Assembly: GCA_903875445.1 (NCBI GenBank)
Contig: CAIQWD010000113.1
Coordinates: 1 to 64,000 of the forward strand
Direction: 5' to 3'
Length of the DNA: 64,000 nt
DNA from: an uncultured delta proteobacterium
GTDB taxonomy: Bacteria > Desulfobacterota > Desulfobulbia > Desulfobulbales > Desulfocapsaceae
This document shows positions 42,261 through 52,165 of the stretch, one piece after another (positions within the stretch are counted from its first letter, which is position 1; each line of letters begins with the position of its first letter). The notes under the pieces are model-generated. The model did no database searches and was not told the DNA's origin. It worked only from the letters and a program-made list of their open reading frames with translations. Made by a program: the position numbers and the translations under genes.

Positions 42261-44009
42261 ATGGGCACTGGTATCCTCCTGATTCATGGCTACACCGGCG
42301 CTCCAGGTAATTTCGGCCAACTCCTCGATGTCCTAGCTGCGGCCTGCCCTGAGGCCAAAATAGAGAGCATCACCCTACCGGGCCATCCATCCTTGGCACC
42401 GGATTTCGACACCCCGGCCTTTCTCAAGGTGATCCACCACGCAGCCGAAACTCTTACAAAGGAAGGCCGCGAATTGATTCTGGTGGGTCATTCTACGGGT
42501 GGAGTGCTGGCTCTCGCCGCCATGGAGGCGCATAACATTTCGGCCAAGCTGCTCGTGCTTGCGGCCACCCCCAAGCGTATCGACGGAAGCGTCCTGACAC
42601 GATGGAACGCCCATTCGGAGGCTGCTGCCCACATTTCTTTTTCTTCCCTCGCCCGCATGGTGGCCCTGATCAATTCGATGGGAGCAAAGCCTTTTGACCG
42701 TTGCCCTGTACTGGTGCTCCAAGGGGAGGAAGATGCTCTCGTTTCCTGCAGCGAAGCTACAGAGTGGCGCACGCATTTTAAACCTGGAATGGCCCGGGCA
42801 GTGATTGTGCCCCAGGGCGAGCATCACCTCTTCACGGGGCCGGGCAAGGATTTCGCGGTTGATATCATCCAGAGAACGATCCTTGATGCAACCCAAAACT
42901 TGAGCCCAGCAGAAAGCCAATCCATCGAACGACTCATGGGGGATGAACCCGAAGTCAGGACCTTTCTCCAAAGGTCCCCCTTCTCTGCACGACATCTGGC
43001 TCTTTGCCCCAGCGGTCGAGGCGAGCCGGCCAAACTCTCCGCGCAGGTCGACTGCGAGCCTGTTTTTGCCAATATCGAAATCACTACCCACTGCAATCTG
43101 CAATGTGCCTTTTGCGCACGGACTGCGCTCAATAAGCCTTCCCGCCATATGCCTTTGCAGGCCTTTCGACGGATTCTGGATCTCCTGCCGCACGCCTATC
43201 GAATCACCCTGGTGGGCCTCGGCGAACCCTTATTGCACCCCGAGGTCGTCGATTTTGTAGCGGAAGCCAAGAGCCTCGGGCGCCGGGTGGCCCTGGTTAC
43301 CAATGCCCTGATGCTCACTCCGGAATGTGCAGAGCGGCTTCTTGGCGCCGGCTTAGACAGCATTGCCTTCAGCCTGGATGCACCCACCTCAGAGCTGGCC
43401 AACCAAGTTCGGGCAGGCACCGACCTGCACAAGGCGATCACACATATCAAAGGTTTCAATGCCCTCGCAAAAGCCACCCGCCCCATCGCCCGAGCCGTTT
43501 TTGCCGCGGTCTCCATGACCACTCTGCCCTTTCTGGAAGCACTGGTACGTTTGGTGGCCGAACTTGGGGTGGATGTGCTCATGCTCTCGGATCTCAACTT
43601 TCAACGGAATCTTCCCCAGACACTCTGGAAGAACCAAAGCGATTCAGTTGCCGCCACGGTGCGTCAAGCCATTCGTACCGCTTTTGCCCTGCGCCTACCC
43701 ATCCTATCGGTGCGAGGTCTTGAGACTTTTGCTTTGGCTCGCCATTACCAAAAACATCTCCTGGTGCCCCCCAGCCAGCTCTACACTCGCTCCCGCACAC
43801 ATACGCATTGCTGTTCCCCATGGCAAACACTTCCCGTTTCAGTAGATGGAACCCTCACGGTGTGCGATTGTCAGCCGGAACGGATCGTCGGGAATTTACT
43901 GAGGCAACCTTTGAGTGAATTATGGAAGACGGGAGCTATGCAAAAACAGCGATGGAGGATGATTTCAGGATTACCAGTAGAGGCATGCGAGATATGTCCT
44001 AGGTATTAA
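42261..44009 (+). CDS. Alpha/beta-hydrolase fused to radical SAM/SPASM domain
   Basis: Protein of 582 residues with two catalytic parts. Residues 1-215 form an alpha/beta-hydrolase of the carboxylesterase type (LLIHGYTGAPGNF, nucleophile S78 in VGHSTGG, PVLVLQGEEDALV for the Asp and GEHHLF for the His). Residues 270-582 form a radical SAM domain with C278, C282 and C285 (THCNLQCAFC), GLGEPLLHP and LVTNALML. A C-terminal SPASM-like set of cysteines follows (HCCSPWQTLPVSVDGTLTVCDCQ, then CEICPRY). Such a fusion is rare. With the upstream glycosyltransferase it may modify a peptide or lipid-linked sugar, but no substrate can be read from the sequence. Confidence 0.82.
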   Translation: MGTGILLIHGYTGAPGNFGQLLDVLAAACPEAKIESITLPGHPSLAPDFDTPAFLKVIHHAAETLTKEGRELILVGHSTGGVLALAAMEAHNISAKLLVLAATPKRIDGSVLTRWNAHSEAAAHISFSSLARMVALINSMGAKPFDRCPVLVLQGEEDALVSCSEATEWRTHFKPGMARAVIVPQGEHHLFTGPGKDFAVDIIQRTILDATQNLSPAESQSIERLMGDEPEVRTFLQRSPFSARHLALCPSGRGEPAKLSAQVDCEPVFANIEITTHCNLQCAFCARTALNKPSRHMPLQAFRRILDLLPHAYRITLVGLGEPLLHPEVVDFVAEAKSLGRRVALVTNALMLTPECAERLLGAGLDSIAFSLDAPTSELANQVRAGTDLHKAITHIKGFNALAKATRPIARAVFAAVSMTTLPFLEALVRLVAELGVDVLMLSDLNFQRNLPQTLWKNQSDSVAATVRQAIRTAFALRLPILSVRGLETFALARHYQKHLLVPPSQLYTRSRTHTHCCSPWQTLPVSVDGTLTVCDCQPERIVGNLLRQPLSELWKTGAMQKQRWRMISGLPVEACEICPRY

Positions 44010-44017
44010 AAAAAACT

Positions 44018-44890
44018 TCACCGCACCTTCGCAAGAGATTGTCCCCCGACCAGCCTTTTAAAGGCATGGTGCAGCCGCTCGGTTACTGGCCCGGGATTGC
44101 CGGAGCCGATGATCCGACCGTCTATTCTCGCGACCGGAACGATTTCCGCACCCGAGCCGGTCATGAAGCACTCGTCGGCAGTATACAGATCGAAGCGGGT
44201 GAGAACGGTCTCCCGGGCGGAAATTCCTTCTTCAATAGCCAGTTCGAGTACGGTCTGCCGAGTGATCCCCTGCAGGATACCGCAGTGGGGGGCAGGCGTC
44301 GCCAGGACTCCATCGCGGACAATAAAAATATTATCGGCCGTACATTCGGCCACCTCGCCCCGTTGGTTCAGCATCACCGCTTCGATGCAACCCGCCTGCT
44401 TGGCCTCCACCTTGGCCATGATGTTGTTCAGATAGTTCAGGGTCTTCACCCTGGGATCGAGTCCATCCGCCGGCAAGCGCCTGGAGGAGGCAGTGACTAC
44501 CGGTATCCCTTCCCGGTAAAATTTTTCCGGATACAGACTGATGGTATCGATGATGAAAAACAGGGTCGGCGCACTACATTTGTCCGGATCGAGGCCAAGA
44601 TCGCCGGGACCTCTGGTGGCCACCAACCGGATGTAGCCTTCATCCTTGCCGTACCGTTTCACCCCTTCCTGCAGGGCCGCTGCCAGCTTATCCGGGGGAA
44701 GAGGCACTTGCAGAAGGATGGCTTTGGCACTGTCGAAAAACCGGCGAAGATGTTCCTCCAGCCGGAAAATCTTCCCGGAATAGATCCGGATTCCTTCAAA
44801 AATACCATCTCCGTACAGCAGGCCGTGATCATAGACCGAAACCACCGCCGCTTCCTGCGAAACAAACCCGCCATTCAAATAGACCGTCAT
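44018..44890 (-). CDS. ilvE: Branched-chain amino acid aminotransferase (class IV)
   Basis: PLP enzyme of 290 residues. YDHGLLYGDGIFEGIRIYSGKIFRLEEHLRRFFDSAKAI is the class IV signature. The PLP lysine lies in VKTLNYLNNIMAKVEA, and GEVAECTADNIFIV and GILQGITRQTVLELA are also conserved. It catalyses the last step of valine, leucine and isoleucine synthesis, although D-amino acid aminotransferases share these motifs. The ATG at 44890 overlaps the stop of the TrmB-type gene (ATGA) with GGGAG upstream, so it is cotranscribed with and probably controlled by that regulator. Confidence 0.9.
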   Translation of the reverse strand: MTVYLNGGFVSQEAAVVSVYDHGLLYGDGIFEGIRIYSGKIFRLEEHLRRFFDSAKAILLQVPLPPDKLAAALQEGVKRYGKDEGYIRLVATRGPGDLGLDPDKCSAPTLFFIIDTISLYPEKFYREGIPVVTASSRRLPADGLDPRVKTLNYLNNIMAKVEAKQAGCIEAVMLNQRGEVAECTADNIFIVRDGVLATPAPHCGILQGITRQTVLELAIEEGISARETVLTRFDLYTADECFMTGSGAEIVPVARIDGRIIGSGNPGPVTERLHHAFKRLVGGQSLAKVR

Positions 44891-45717
44891 GTCTTTTGCT
44901 CCCATTGTTCTTCCTCATCTGAAAAAACATCCCGTAATTTCCGGTAGCCCGGCCCGAATCGATCGATTAAAAGGGTGTCGAAACGATCGACGATCTTCAT
45001 GATATAGATGTCATGCTTCACATAGTCTTCCGCCAGGTTGACGTAGCCGCGGTTTCTGCTCCAGGCCCCTTCCGCTTCCCCGGTTTCAAAAACCGTTACC
45101 ATCATTGCCTCCCGTGAGTCGACCACCAGGGTTAAGCCACGCCCACCTTTTTCCTGAAACAGGGTGTCGGCAATCGGATGGGAAAAACAGGTCCCGACCG
45201 CAAGGGTCGGATCCAAGTCGCCGAAATGAACCAGGCCGAGGCGAACCCCTTCAGCGCATTTGGCCCGCAGCGCCGGAGCCAGATTAAGCAGCTCATCTTG
45301 CCAGAGCGAGATGAGAATTTTGCTTTGAGCACTTGCGATTATCTGTCTGGCTTTATCGACAATCTCCTGATATCCCTTGAGATTCCAGATATAGGAAACC
45401 TGATTTTCCTGCATCAGTTTCCGTCCCTCTTCCTCAAGACCTGCCAGAGTCTTCTCCATCTGATATCGACACCCAGCGGCAAACTCTTCCAATTCCTGGG
45501 GGATATAGCGTTTGCGGGTTTGTTCCTGCAGGCAGAGCACCAGCCCCTTTTCTAAAAGCCGGCCAAGAACCTGATAGATCTTTGAAGTGGGCAGCCCGGC
45601 CTGCTGGGCAACCTCATAGGCCGTCAGCGGACTGACCTGGCATAAAGCCTTGTAGGTGCGTGCCTCGTAATCGCTCAGACCCAGTTCCCGAAGGTATGTA
45701 ATCATATTGTCTACCAT
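44887..45717 (-). CDS. TrmB-family transcriptional regulator
   Basis: Protein of about 276 residues. The N-terminal winged helix (LRELGLSDYEARTYKALCQVSPLTAYEVAQQAGLPTSKIYQVLGRLLEKGLV) is the TrmB signature. It is followed by a coiled-coil stretch (about 75-105) and a phospholipase D-like ligand-binding region (ARQIIASAQSKILISLWQDEL). The start could be TTG 45726, ATG 45717 or ATG 45705; ATG 45717 is given as a compromise. A 28-bp palindrome overlaps this start region, so the protein very likely represses its own operon with ilvE. Confidence 0.85.
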   Translation of the reverse strand: MVDNMITYLRELGLSDYEARTYKALCQVSPLTAYEVAQQAGLPTSKIYQVLGRLLEKGLVLCLQEQTRKRYIPQELEEFAAGCRYQMEKTLAGLEEEGRKLMQENQVSYIWNLKGYQEIVDKARQIIASAQSKILISLWQDELLNLAPALRAKCAEGVRLGLVHFGDLDPTLAVGTCFSHPIADTLFQEKGGRGLTLVVDSREAMMVTVFETGEAEGAWSRNRGYVNLAEDYVKHDIYIMKIVDRFDTLLIDRFGPGYRKLRDVFSDEEEQWEQKT

Positions 45718-45730
45718 GGTAGTCAATATG
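45703..45730. promoter_or_regulatory. 28-bp near-perfect palindrome, likely TrmB-type operator
   Basis: Plus-strand half sites CATATTGTCTACCA (45703-45716) and TGGTAGTCAATATG (45717-45730) are mirror images at 26 of 28 bases (13 of 14 pairs). It covers the regulator's own start codons. Length and symmetry are those of a dimeric winged-helix site. Confidence 0.7.
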
Positions 45731-45956
45731 AAGAGTTATGCAAGAATTGTCAAGGGTGAAATTGCAGTTCTGGATGAATGTTTAAATAAAATTAACTTGA
45801 GTAGCTGAAATATCGTGGTTCATGGTTTCCTATTTATGTTGCAAAATTTAGTCAAAATTGGTGAAAGTTACTTAATGATAAACTCCGGCCTGCGACCGGG
45901 CGGGCCGCTAATTTGTGACAGACAGTTAAGGGTTTAATTTTCTCAAATGCGAACCT

Positions 45957-47261
45957 ATGGCTATTACCGATAGGATATCTGCGATGATGCTGCGAACCCC
46001 ACTCGAACGGCAATATCTCCTGATCAAGTGCTTTCTCCGGATGTGGCCTGTGTTGTCGCGTCTGGCGTGCCTTTATCGTCGGACTGCCGTACGCCGTACC
46101 AGGATCGTCGCCGTAGTCGGCTCGTTCGGAAAATCGACAACGACTAACGCAGTTGTGACCGCCTTGGGTGGAGTCCCTTATCCGGGTTCGCAACGCAACG
46201 TTTCAAGTTTTCTGGCGCGTGGCCTTTTCCGCATTCGCCCCGGCGACCGGCACGCAGTGCTCGAGGTCGGGATCGGAGGAATCGGGGAGATGGCCCCCTA
46301 TGCAGAGATGATCAGACCCGATATCACTGTCGTCACATCGATTGGGAGTGAACACCACACCTCGCTTGGCACACTGGAAACGACCCGCGAGGAGAAGGCC
46401 GCGATGGTGCGTATCCTCCCCCGTTCCGGCATTGCGGTTATTAACGGTGACGACCCGAATGTCCTTTGGATGCGGGGGGAAACGAAGGCACGGGTAGTGA
46501 CCTTCGGGTTCGGGGAAACAAATGACGTGCGGGCCAGTGACGTATCACTCGCTGACTGGCCGAACGGTACGCGTTTCACCTTGCACGCCGATGGAGAAAG
46601 CCGTGACCTGCGCATCAAGTTGATCGGGCGACCCATGATATACCCGATCCTGGCTGCGGTCGCCGTGGCGCTTGCCGAAGGTTTCACCCTCGACCAGATA
46701 CAACCGGGTCTTGAAATGCTTCCCACCATCCCTGGACGGCTTGAACCGGTCAGGCTTCCCAGCGGTGCGATTATCCTGCGGGACGACTTCAAATCGGCGC
46801 TGGAAACGATTGAGGCGGCACTCGACGTGTTCGCCGAAATCCCTGCCAAGCGCCGCATTGTAGTCCTCGGCCAGGTGACCGAGCCTCCCAGGGAGCAGGG
46901 GCCCATGTATAGGGAGTTGGGGAGGCGGATAGGCGGCATCGCCTCACGGGCAATCTTCATCTGCGGCAAAAGAAACCACTCCTGCAGCGCCGGGGCTACT
47001 GCGGCGGGGATGCCCAGTTCCGCTATCGTCAAGGTGAGCAGCCGCGATATTTTCAAGGTACTGGAAGTGCTCCAGGGCGATCTCGGCCCCGGTGACGTCG
47101 TATTGATGAAAGGTGGCCAGAACCTTCACCTTGATCGCATCTCCCTGATGCTTGCGGGACGAACCGTCCGCTGCCGTATTCAGACGTGCACGACTAAAGT
47201 GGCAAGCTGCTATCACTGCCCGATGCTTGAACGTGGATGGGAGCGTTTTCCCCGGTATTAA
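45957..47261 (+). CDS. Orphan Mur ligase-family protein (MurF-like)
   Basis: ATP-dependent ligase of 434 residues. The P-loop VGSFGKSTTTNAVVTAL is at about 53-69; NVSSFLARGLFRI, VLEVGIGGIGEMA, TSIGSEHHTSLG and GDDPNVLWM are central-domain features of MurF/MurC-like enzymes. The ending VLMKGGQNLHLDRI fits the family. A cysteine cluster (RCRIQTCTTKVASCYHCP) replaces the usual tail. There are no other peptidoglycan genes nearby; the next gene is a glycosyltransferase 22 bases later. It may join an amino acid or amine to a surface polymer or pseudo-peptide. Substrates are unknown. Confidence 0.8.
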   Translation: MAITDRISAMMLRTPLERQYLLIKCFLRMWPVLSRLACLYRRTAVRRTRIVAVVGSFGKSTTTNAVVTALGGVPYPGSQRNVSSFLARGLFRIRPGDRHAVLEVGIGGIGEMAPYAEMIRPDITVVTSIGSEHHTSLGTLETTREEKAAMVRILPRSGIAVINGDDPNVLWMRGETKARVVTFGFGETNDVRASDVSLADWPNGTRFTLHADGESRDLRIKLIGRPMIYPILAAVAVALAEGFTLDQIQPGLEMLPTIPGRLEPVRLPSGAIILRDDFKSALETIEAALDVFAEIPAKRRIVVLGQVTEPPREQGPMYRELGRRIGGIASRAIFICGKRNHSCSAGATAAGMPSSAIVKVSSRDIFKVLEVLQGDLGPGDVVLMKGGQNLHLDRISLMLAGRTVRCRIQTCTTKVASCYHCPMLERGWERFPRY

Positions 47262-47283
47262 GGATTCCAAGGATGATCCTTTG

Positions 47284-48393
47284 ATGAAAATCGGCATTAT
47301 TACGGACCGGCTAGGTTTGGACACCGGCGGACTGGAAACCTACGAGCGGGGCTTGCTTTCAGGACTGGCGGAGCTCCAACCCCAATATCAATTCGAGGTC
47401 TATTGCTCTTCTTCGCAGGCTGCCGCCGGCATTCCCCAGCTGGGCAAGCGGTGCTCCATTCATCCGGTCTGTCCGCAATCCACCTGGTTGCGCTATTCCC
47501 TCGGTCTGCCGCTGCGCCTGCATTGGCAGCACAACGATGTAGTGCATGCCTGCTTTGTCCCACCCTGGACCAGCCCGCGACCGTTGATCGTGACGGTGCA
47601 TGATCTCTTTCCGTTCATGCAGCAAAGCCAGCTTCCCTATTCGGTGGAGCTGCGGCTGAAGTTTCTCTTGCGGGTAGGGCTCCGTCGGGCTTCCAGGGTC
47701 ATCGCCGTCTCGGAAAAGACGAAACAGGATATCGTCAATCTCTTCCACTTGGATCCGGACCTGGTGCGTGTCATTCATCTTGGAATTGACCGGCACTATC
47801 AGCCGGGGTCTGAAGATGAGGATTCATCGACTTCCGGTCAGTTTCCCCTTCCAGAGCGGTATATCCTCTATCTCGGCAGGATTGAGCCGCGCAAGAATTT
47901 CGGCGCTCTGCTCCAAGCCTACCGTTGGCTGCGGAAGCACCGGAAGATTCCTCAAAAACTGCTGGTGGTGGGACGCATTGAGCCTTGGGGCCGCCGGGAG
48001 CTCGGGCGTCTGGCGCCGCTTCTGGGTGAGGACGTGATCTTCACGGGTTACTTGCCGCACGCTCGGCTTCCCCGGATCTACCGGCGGGCGGAGGTGTTTG
48101 CTTTTCCCTCGCTGGCGGAAGGGTTTGGGTTGCCGCCGCTGGAGGCGATGGCTTCCGGTACTCCCGTGGTGGCCTCCCGCATCCCTGCGCTCGGCGAAGT
48201 GCTGGGGAGTGCGGCTCTCCTGGTGGATCCTCACGATCCCCTGGATTTGGCGGCAGCCATCCTGCGGTTGCTGGAAGATGAAGCCTTGCGGGAGCACATG
48301 CGCCTCCAAGGCTTGGCCCAGGCGGCCCGCTTCAGCTGGCGGGAAACCGCCCGTCAGACGCTAGCGGTTTACCAGGAGACCTTGGCGCAATAA
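47284..48393 (+). CDS. Glycosyltransferase family 4 (GT-B)
   Basis: Protein of 369 residues. The N-terminal [27 protein letters not shown] is the GT4 acceptor loop. [23 protein letters not shown] opens the donor domain, and the EX7E motif lies in [27 protein letters not shown]. It would add a hexose from an NDP-sugar to a lipopolysaccharide, capsule or other glycan. The ATG at 47284 is the natural start; the frame runs further upstream into the Mur ligase gene. The two are probably cotranscribed. Confidence 0.9.
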   Translation: MKIGIITDRLGLDTGGLETYERGLLSGLAELQPQYQFEVYCSSSQAAAGIPQLGKRCSIHPVCPQSTWLRYSLGLPLRLHWQHNDVVHACFVPPWTSPRPLIVTVHDLFPFMQQSQLPYSVELRLKFLLRVGLRRASRVIAVSEKTKQDIVNLFHLDPDLVRVIHLGIDRHYQPGSEDEDSSTSGQFPLPERYILYLGRIEPRKNFGALLQAYRWLRKHRKIPQKLLVVGRIEPWGRRELGRLAPLLGEDVIFTGYLPHARLPRIYRRAEVFAFPSLAEGFGLPPLEAMASGTPVVASRIPALGEVLGSAALLVDPHDPLDLAAAILRLLEDEALREHMRLQGLAQAARFSWRETARQTLAVYQETLAQ

Positions 48394-48408
48394 TCCTTGC
48401 ACAACAAT

Positions 48409-49323
48409 TTAAAGACGTTTTGTCTCCCCACCAAAATGGACTCTGATTTTCTCTAGAGCTTTAATAAAACCTATATATATTGCAACAACATATATACCAA
48501 ATTTACTCTTTAGATCTTTATTTTTAAAATTATAGATCTTTTTAATTGTTGCAAAAACTTCAACTAAATCATTACCGATCAAGAATACTGTTTGTATCTG
48601 ACGTCTTAAAAATGAGTAATTTGGATTAAAATAATGTTCATAAACTCCCCCGGAAATACGACGCATCTGCAGTAAATATTCCTTCATGGATTTTCTGAGA
48701 GGATGATTTACGTAAACATTCTGATCAAATATCTGAGTAAGATTGGCCTTGTTAACTCGTTGACCCCATTCAATATCTCCACCAGATTTTAAATTTTCAT
48801 TAAATAATCCAACGGTGTTAAAGACATTCCTGTAGGTAAAAAGATTTGCTGTTGGGGCACCCTTTTGTTCAACAAGGAATTTATCTTTAGGGAAAGAATT
48901 GATTTGTTCATGCCACTGAAAAGACGCAACCCTCCTGTTTGAATGGGGAAAAAAATGGATAGGTCCTGCGAGATATTTGCATTCAATATTATTTTGTAGA
49001 ATTTCTACTGCTGAAGTTATCCAATTTGGAGATATCAAACAGTCGGCATCTGTAAAGGCAAGAATCGAACCATGTGAAGCCCTGACACCTGTATTTCTAG
49101 CGGCATAAGAACCAGGCTTGGGTTGATGAAGAAGTTTGATAGTTGGGTAGGCGACGGCAATATTTTTAATTTCTTCTAAAGGCTGTGGGTTATTGTCTAT
49201 AACAATTATTTCATAACACTCTTTTGGGTATATCTGATTAGTTAAGGAGTCCAGGCAACAGCTAAGATATTCAATATTTTGATAAACAGGGACAATTACG
49301 CTGACATTTGGTTTAAAGTTCAT
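48409..49323 (-). CDS. Glycosyltransferase family 2
   Basis: Protein of 304 residues of GT-A fold. VSVIVPVYQNIEYLSCCLDSLTNQIYP is the family start, VIDNNPQ precedes the nucleotide site, and AFTDADCLISPNWITSA holds the DxD motif (DAD). The gene is clearly AT-rich compared with its neighbours and lies on the opposite strand, convergent with the GT4 gene. That composition suggests recent transfer as part of a variable surface-glycan locus. The acceptor is unknown. Confidence 0.88.
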   Translation of the reverse strand: MNFKPNVSVIVPVYQNIEYLSCCLDSLTNQIYPKECYEIIVIDNNPQPLEEIKNIAVAYPTIKLLHQPKPGSYAARNTGVRASHGSILAFTDADCLISPNWITSAVEILQNNIECKYLAGPIHFFPHSNRRVASFQWHEQINSFPKDKFLVEQKGAPTANLFTYRNVFNTVGLFNENLKSGGDIEWGQRVNKANLTQIFDQNVYVNHPLRKSMKEYLLQMRRISGGVYEHYFNPNYSFLRRQIQTVFLIGNDLVEVFATIKKIYNFKNKDLKSKFGIYVVAIYIGFIKALEKIRVHFGGETKRL

Positions 49324-49495
49324 AACTTTCAGGACCCATCATGATAACCATTCCTAATAGTTGCACTTCAAATATATTTTTGTTCTTTCTATCATAATTT
49401 TTACTACAAGAAAGAAGGAGGCTGGGTTGTAAAAAAATTTGAAAATTTAGCCGTGAAAGAATAGCCTTAACACAGGAGAAAAAACTGACCTGGGT

Positions 49496-52123
49496 ATGGG
49501 CGGGTCAGTGTACATGATTTTTTCAAACAATGTCCTGCCGGCCTCGAACATACCTATGGAACGTGATTTCTTCAAGTGGCTCGTATCGAAAGCCGGGCAA
49601 CCCGCCACCTGCGAGAGGCTGTATGCTCCGGTATCAGGGCCGCCCGAGTGGATGGGCGTCGGGCGAGCACTCTTGATTTCGCTGCTTTTTCTCCTTCTTT
49701 GCTCCTTCGTTTTGCCGGCGTATGCCGAAGAGTTTCCGCCAACGCTACTCACCGCCGAGGAAAGGGCATGGCTCGACACCAATGGCGACAAGTTGACCCT
49801 TCTTTTCAATACCGATTTTCCGCCCGTCGAATTCGCCGACGATACCGGACTTTTTTCTGGAATGGGGGCCGACCTCATCCTTCAGATTGAAAAACGTCTC
49901 GGCATCAGCTTCTCAAAAATCCCGTCCAACGACTGGAAGATGCATCTTGCCGCCCTGGAGAGCGGCGAGTGCGCCATTACCCCGGCCATTGTTCGCACCG
50001 CCGAGAAAGAACGCTACACCTCTTTCACCGCTCCCTATGCCACCGTACCGGTCGTTCTCATTACCACCCGGACAACGAGTGGAACCATAACCTTCGACAA
50101 TCTCCCCGGCCGTCGGGTCGGTGTTATTGCCGGATACGCCACCGAAAGATATCTGCGCGACCTTGCCAACGGCCGATACGAAATCATCCCGGTCAACAAC
50201 GTATCGGAAGGCCTACGCGGCGTGTCTTTCGGACAGCTTGATGCCTTTGTCGGAAATCTTGCCGTTGCCGCCTATCACATCGAAAAAGAGGGTATTCCCA
50301 ACTTGCGGGTGGCCGGTCGCACTGATTTTGGTTTCACCTGGAGCATCGGCGTGAGCCGCAAATACCCCCTGTTATTCAGCTCGGTGCAAAAGGCCTTCGA
50401 GGCAATTCCCCGAAGCGAACTGGAATCGCTGTGCAGGCGGTGGATCTCTCTCGATACCGGCGGGTTGTCGCCCGAGACCCGTCTGCTGCTGCAATTGATT
50501 GGCGTTTTTGCCATTTTGCTGGTTGGAGGTCTTGCCGGCATCAGCTATTTCCTCAAGCGTCGTCTGGATGACAAGGTCACCAGTCTGAAAAAGGCCCAGG
50601 AGAAAATGCGATCCCTCTTTGCGGCGATGAAGGATATCATCCTCATTCTCGACCACGAGGGGCGGTATGTCGAAATTGCCCCCATTGATACGACTCTTCT
50701 CTACCGACCCCCCGATGAGCTTCTGGGAAAAACCATTCACGACATTTTTCAGCCCGAACGGGCCGACCAGTTTCTTGCGGCGATCGATACGGTGCTCTCC
50801 AGTCGGCAATCGGTTACCCTCGATTATGTTTTAACGCTTGATTTACGGGAGGTTTGGTTTTCGGCCATCGTCGCTCCGCTCTCGGAAGACCGGGTTATTT
50901 GGATTGCCCGAGACATCACCGAACGAAAACAGGTGGAAGCGGAGCGGGAGAAACTGCATGGCCAGTTGATCCAGTCGCAGAAAATGGAGGCGATCGGCAT
51001 CCTCGCCGGTGGCGTCGCCCATGATTTCAATAATATGCTCAGTGCCATCATCGGTTATAGCGAACTCACCCTGGGAGCGATGAGTCCGGAAGATCCCTTA
51101 CGCCGTAATCTCGGCAGAATTCTCGATGCAGCCCAGCGTTCGGCAGGTCTAACCCGCCAGCTCCTGGCTTTTGCCCGTAAACAGACCGTAGTGCCCATCG
51201 TCCTTGATCTGAACGAGTCGGTCGAGGGCACGCTCAAGATGCTGCGCCGGCTCATCGGTGAAAACATAGAGTTCAGGTGGTTTCCCTGTCCTGATTCCTG
51301 TATTGTCAGGATTGATCCCACCCAGATCGATCAACTCCTGGCCAATTTATGCGTCAATGCCAAAGACGCCATCGGCGACATCGGCAGAATTTTCATTGAG
51401 ACAGCCAGGATCACCCTCGATGCGGCATATTGCCAATCGCACACCGGCTTTCTGCCCGGCGACTATGTTATGCTTGCGGTCAGCGATGACGGCTGCGGCA
51501 TGGACAAGGCCACCGTCGAGCATATTTTTGAACCGTTTTTTACCACCAAAGGTCTGGGGCAGGGAACGGGGCTGGGACTGGCAACCGTGTATGGCATCGT
51601 CAAGCAGAATGAGGGGTTCATCAGCGTTTACAGCGAACCGGGAAAGGGGACAACTTTCAAAATCTACCTCCCGCGATACGACAGTGAATCGGTCTTACCG
51701 CTTCCGGGCAACGCCGAGGAAATTCCCTTTGGCGAGGGAGAAACTCTTCTTCTGGTCGAGGATGATGCAACTCTCCTGGGCATGACCGCAATGATGCTGG
51801 AGCAGCTCGGCTACTCCGTACGCCCGGCGGCCACCCCGGGTGAGGCCATTCGCCTGGCCGAAGCAGATGAGGAAATAAACATGTTCATTACCGATGTGGT
51901 CATGCCGGAAATGAATGGTCGAGATCTAGCTGAGCGGCTCCGAGCGATCCGACCGGGCTTGCGCCATCTTTTCATGTCCGGCTATACCTCAAACGTTATT
52001 GCCGATAACGGCATACTGGATAAGGGGCTGAATTTTATTCAAAAGCCTTTTTCCCTCAAGGATCTGGCCGTCAAGATTCGCAGGGTTCTCCATGAACCTG
52101 CGGCCGACGGTCGCAGGTCTTAA
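49496..52123 (+). CDS. Hybrid sensor histidine kinase with periplasmic solute-binding sensor domain
   Basis: Protein of up to 875 residues. A hydrophobic export segment (ALLISLLFLLLCSFVLPAYA, about 56-76) precedes a periplasmic SBP_bac_3 sensor (about 85-320: DTNGDKLTLLFNTDFPPVEFADDTGLFSGMGADLI). A second membrane span follows (about 330-350), then PAS (about 370-480) and HisKA with H509 in GGVAHDFNNMLSAIIGYSEL. HATPase comes next (NLCVNAKDAIGD, DDGCGM, GTGLGLATVYGIVKQNEG). A C-terminal receiver (about 755-870) has the phosphoacceptor Asp in FITDVVMPEMNGR. It probably senses an amino acid-like ligand. The start is uncertain: ATG 49652 directly before the export segment is also good. No response regulator gene is adjacent. 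Confidence 0.88.
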   Translation: MGGSVYMIFSNNVLPASNIPMERDFFKWLVSKAGQPATCERLYAPVSGPPEWMGVGRALLISLLFLLLCSFVLPAYAEEFPPTLLTAEERAWLDTNGDKLTLLFNTDFPPVEFADDTGLFSGMGADLILQIEKRLGISFSKIPSNDWKMHLAALESGECAITPAIVRTAEKERYTSFTAPYATVPVVLITTRTTSGTITFDNLPGRRVGVIAGYATERYLRDLANGRYEIIPVNNVSEGLRGVSFGQLDAFVGNLAVAAYHIEKEGIPNLRVAGRTDFGFTWSIGVSRKYPLLFSSVQKAFEAIPRSELESLCRRWISLDTGGLSPETRLLLQLIGVFAILLVGGLAGISYFLKRRLDDKVTSLKKAQEKMRSLFAAMKDIILILDHEGRYVEIAPIDTTLLYRPPDELLGKTIHDIFQPERADQFLAAIDTVLSSRQSVTLDYVLTLDLREVWFSAIVAPLSEDRVIWIARDITERKQVEAEREKLHGQLIQSQKMEAIGILAGGVAHDFNNMLSAIIGYSELTLGAMSPEDPLRRNLGRILDAAQRSAGLTRQLLAFARKQTVVPIVLDLNESVEGTLKMLRRLIGENIEFRWFPCPDSCIVRIDPTQIDQLLANLCVNAKDAIGDIGRIFIETARITLDAAYCQSHTGFLPGDYVMLAVSDDGCGMDKATVEHIFEPFFTTKGLGQGTGLGLATVYGIVKQNEGFISVYSEPGKGTTFKIYLPRYDSESVLPLPGNAEEIPFGEGETLLLVEDDATLLGMTAMMLEQLGYSVRPAATPGEAIRLAEADEEINMFITDVVMPEMNGRDLAERLRAIRPGLRHLFMSGYTSNVIADNGILDKGLNFIQKPFSLKDLAVKIRRVLHEPAADGRRS

Positions 52124-52165
52124 GGCGATGGCCGGATTGGATAAATTAGCTGGCCATGGGTGCCC

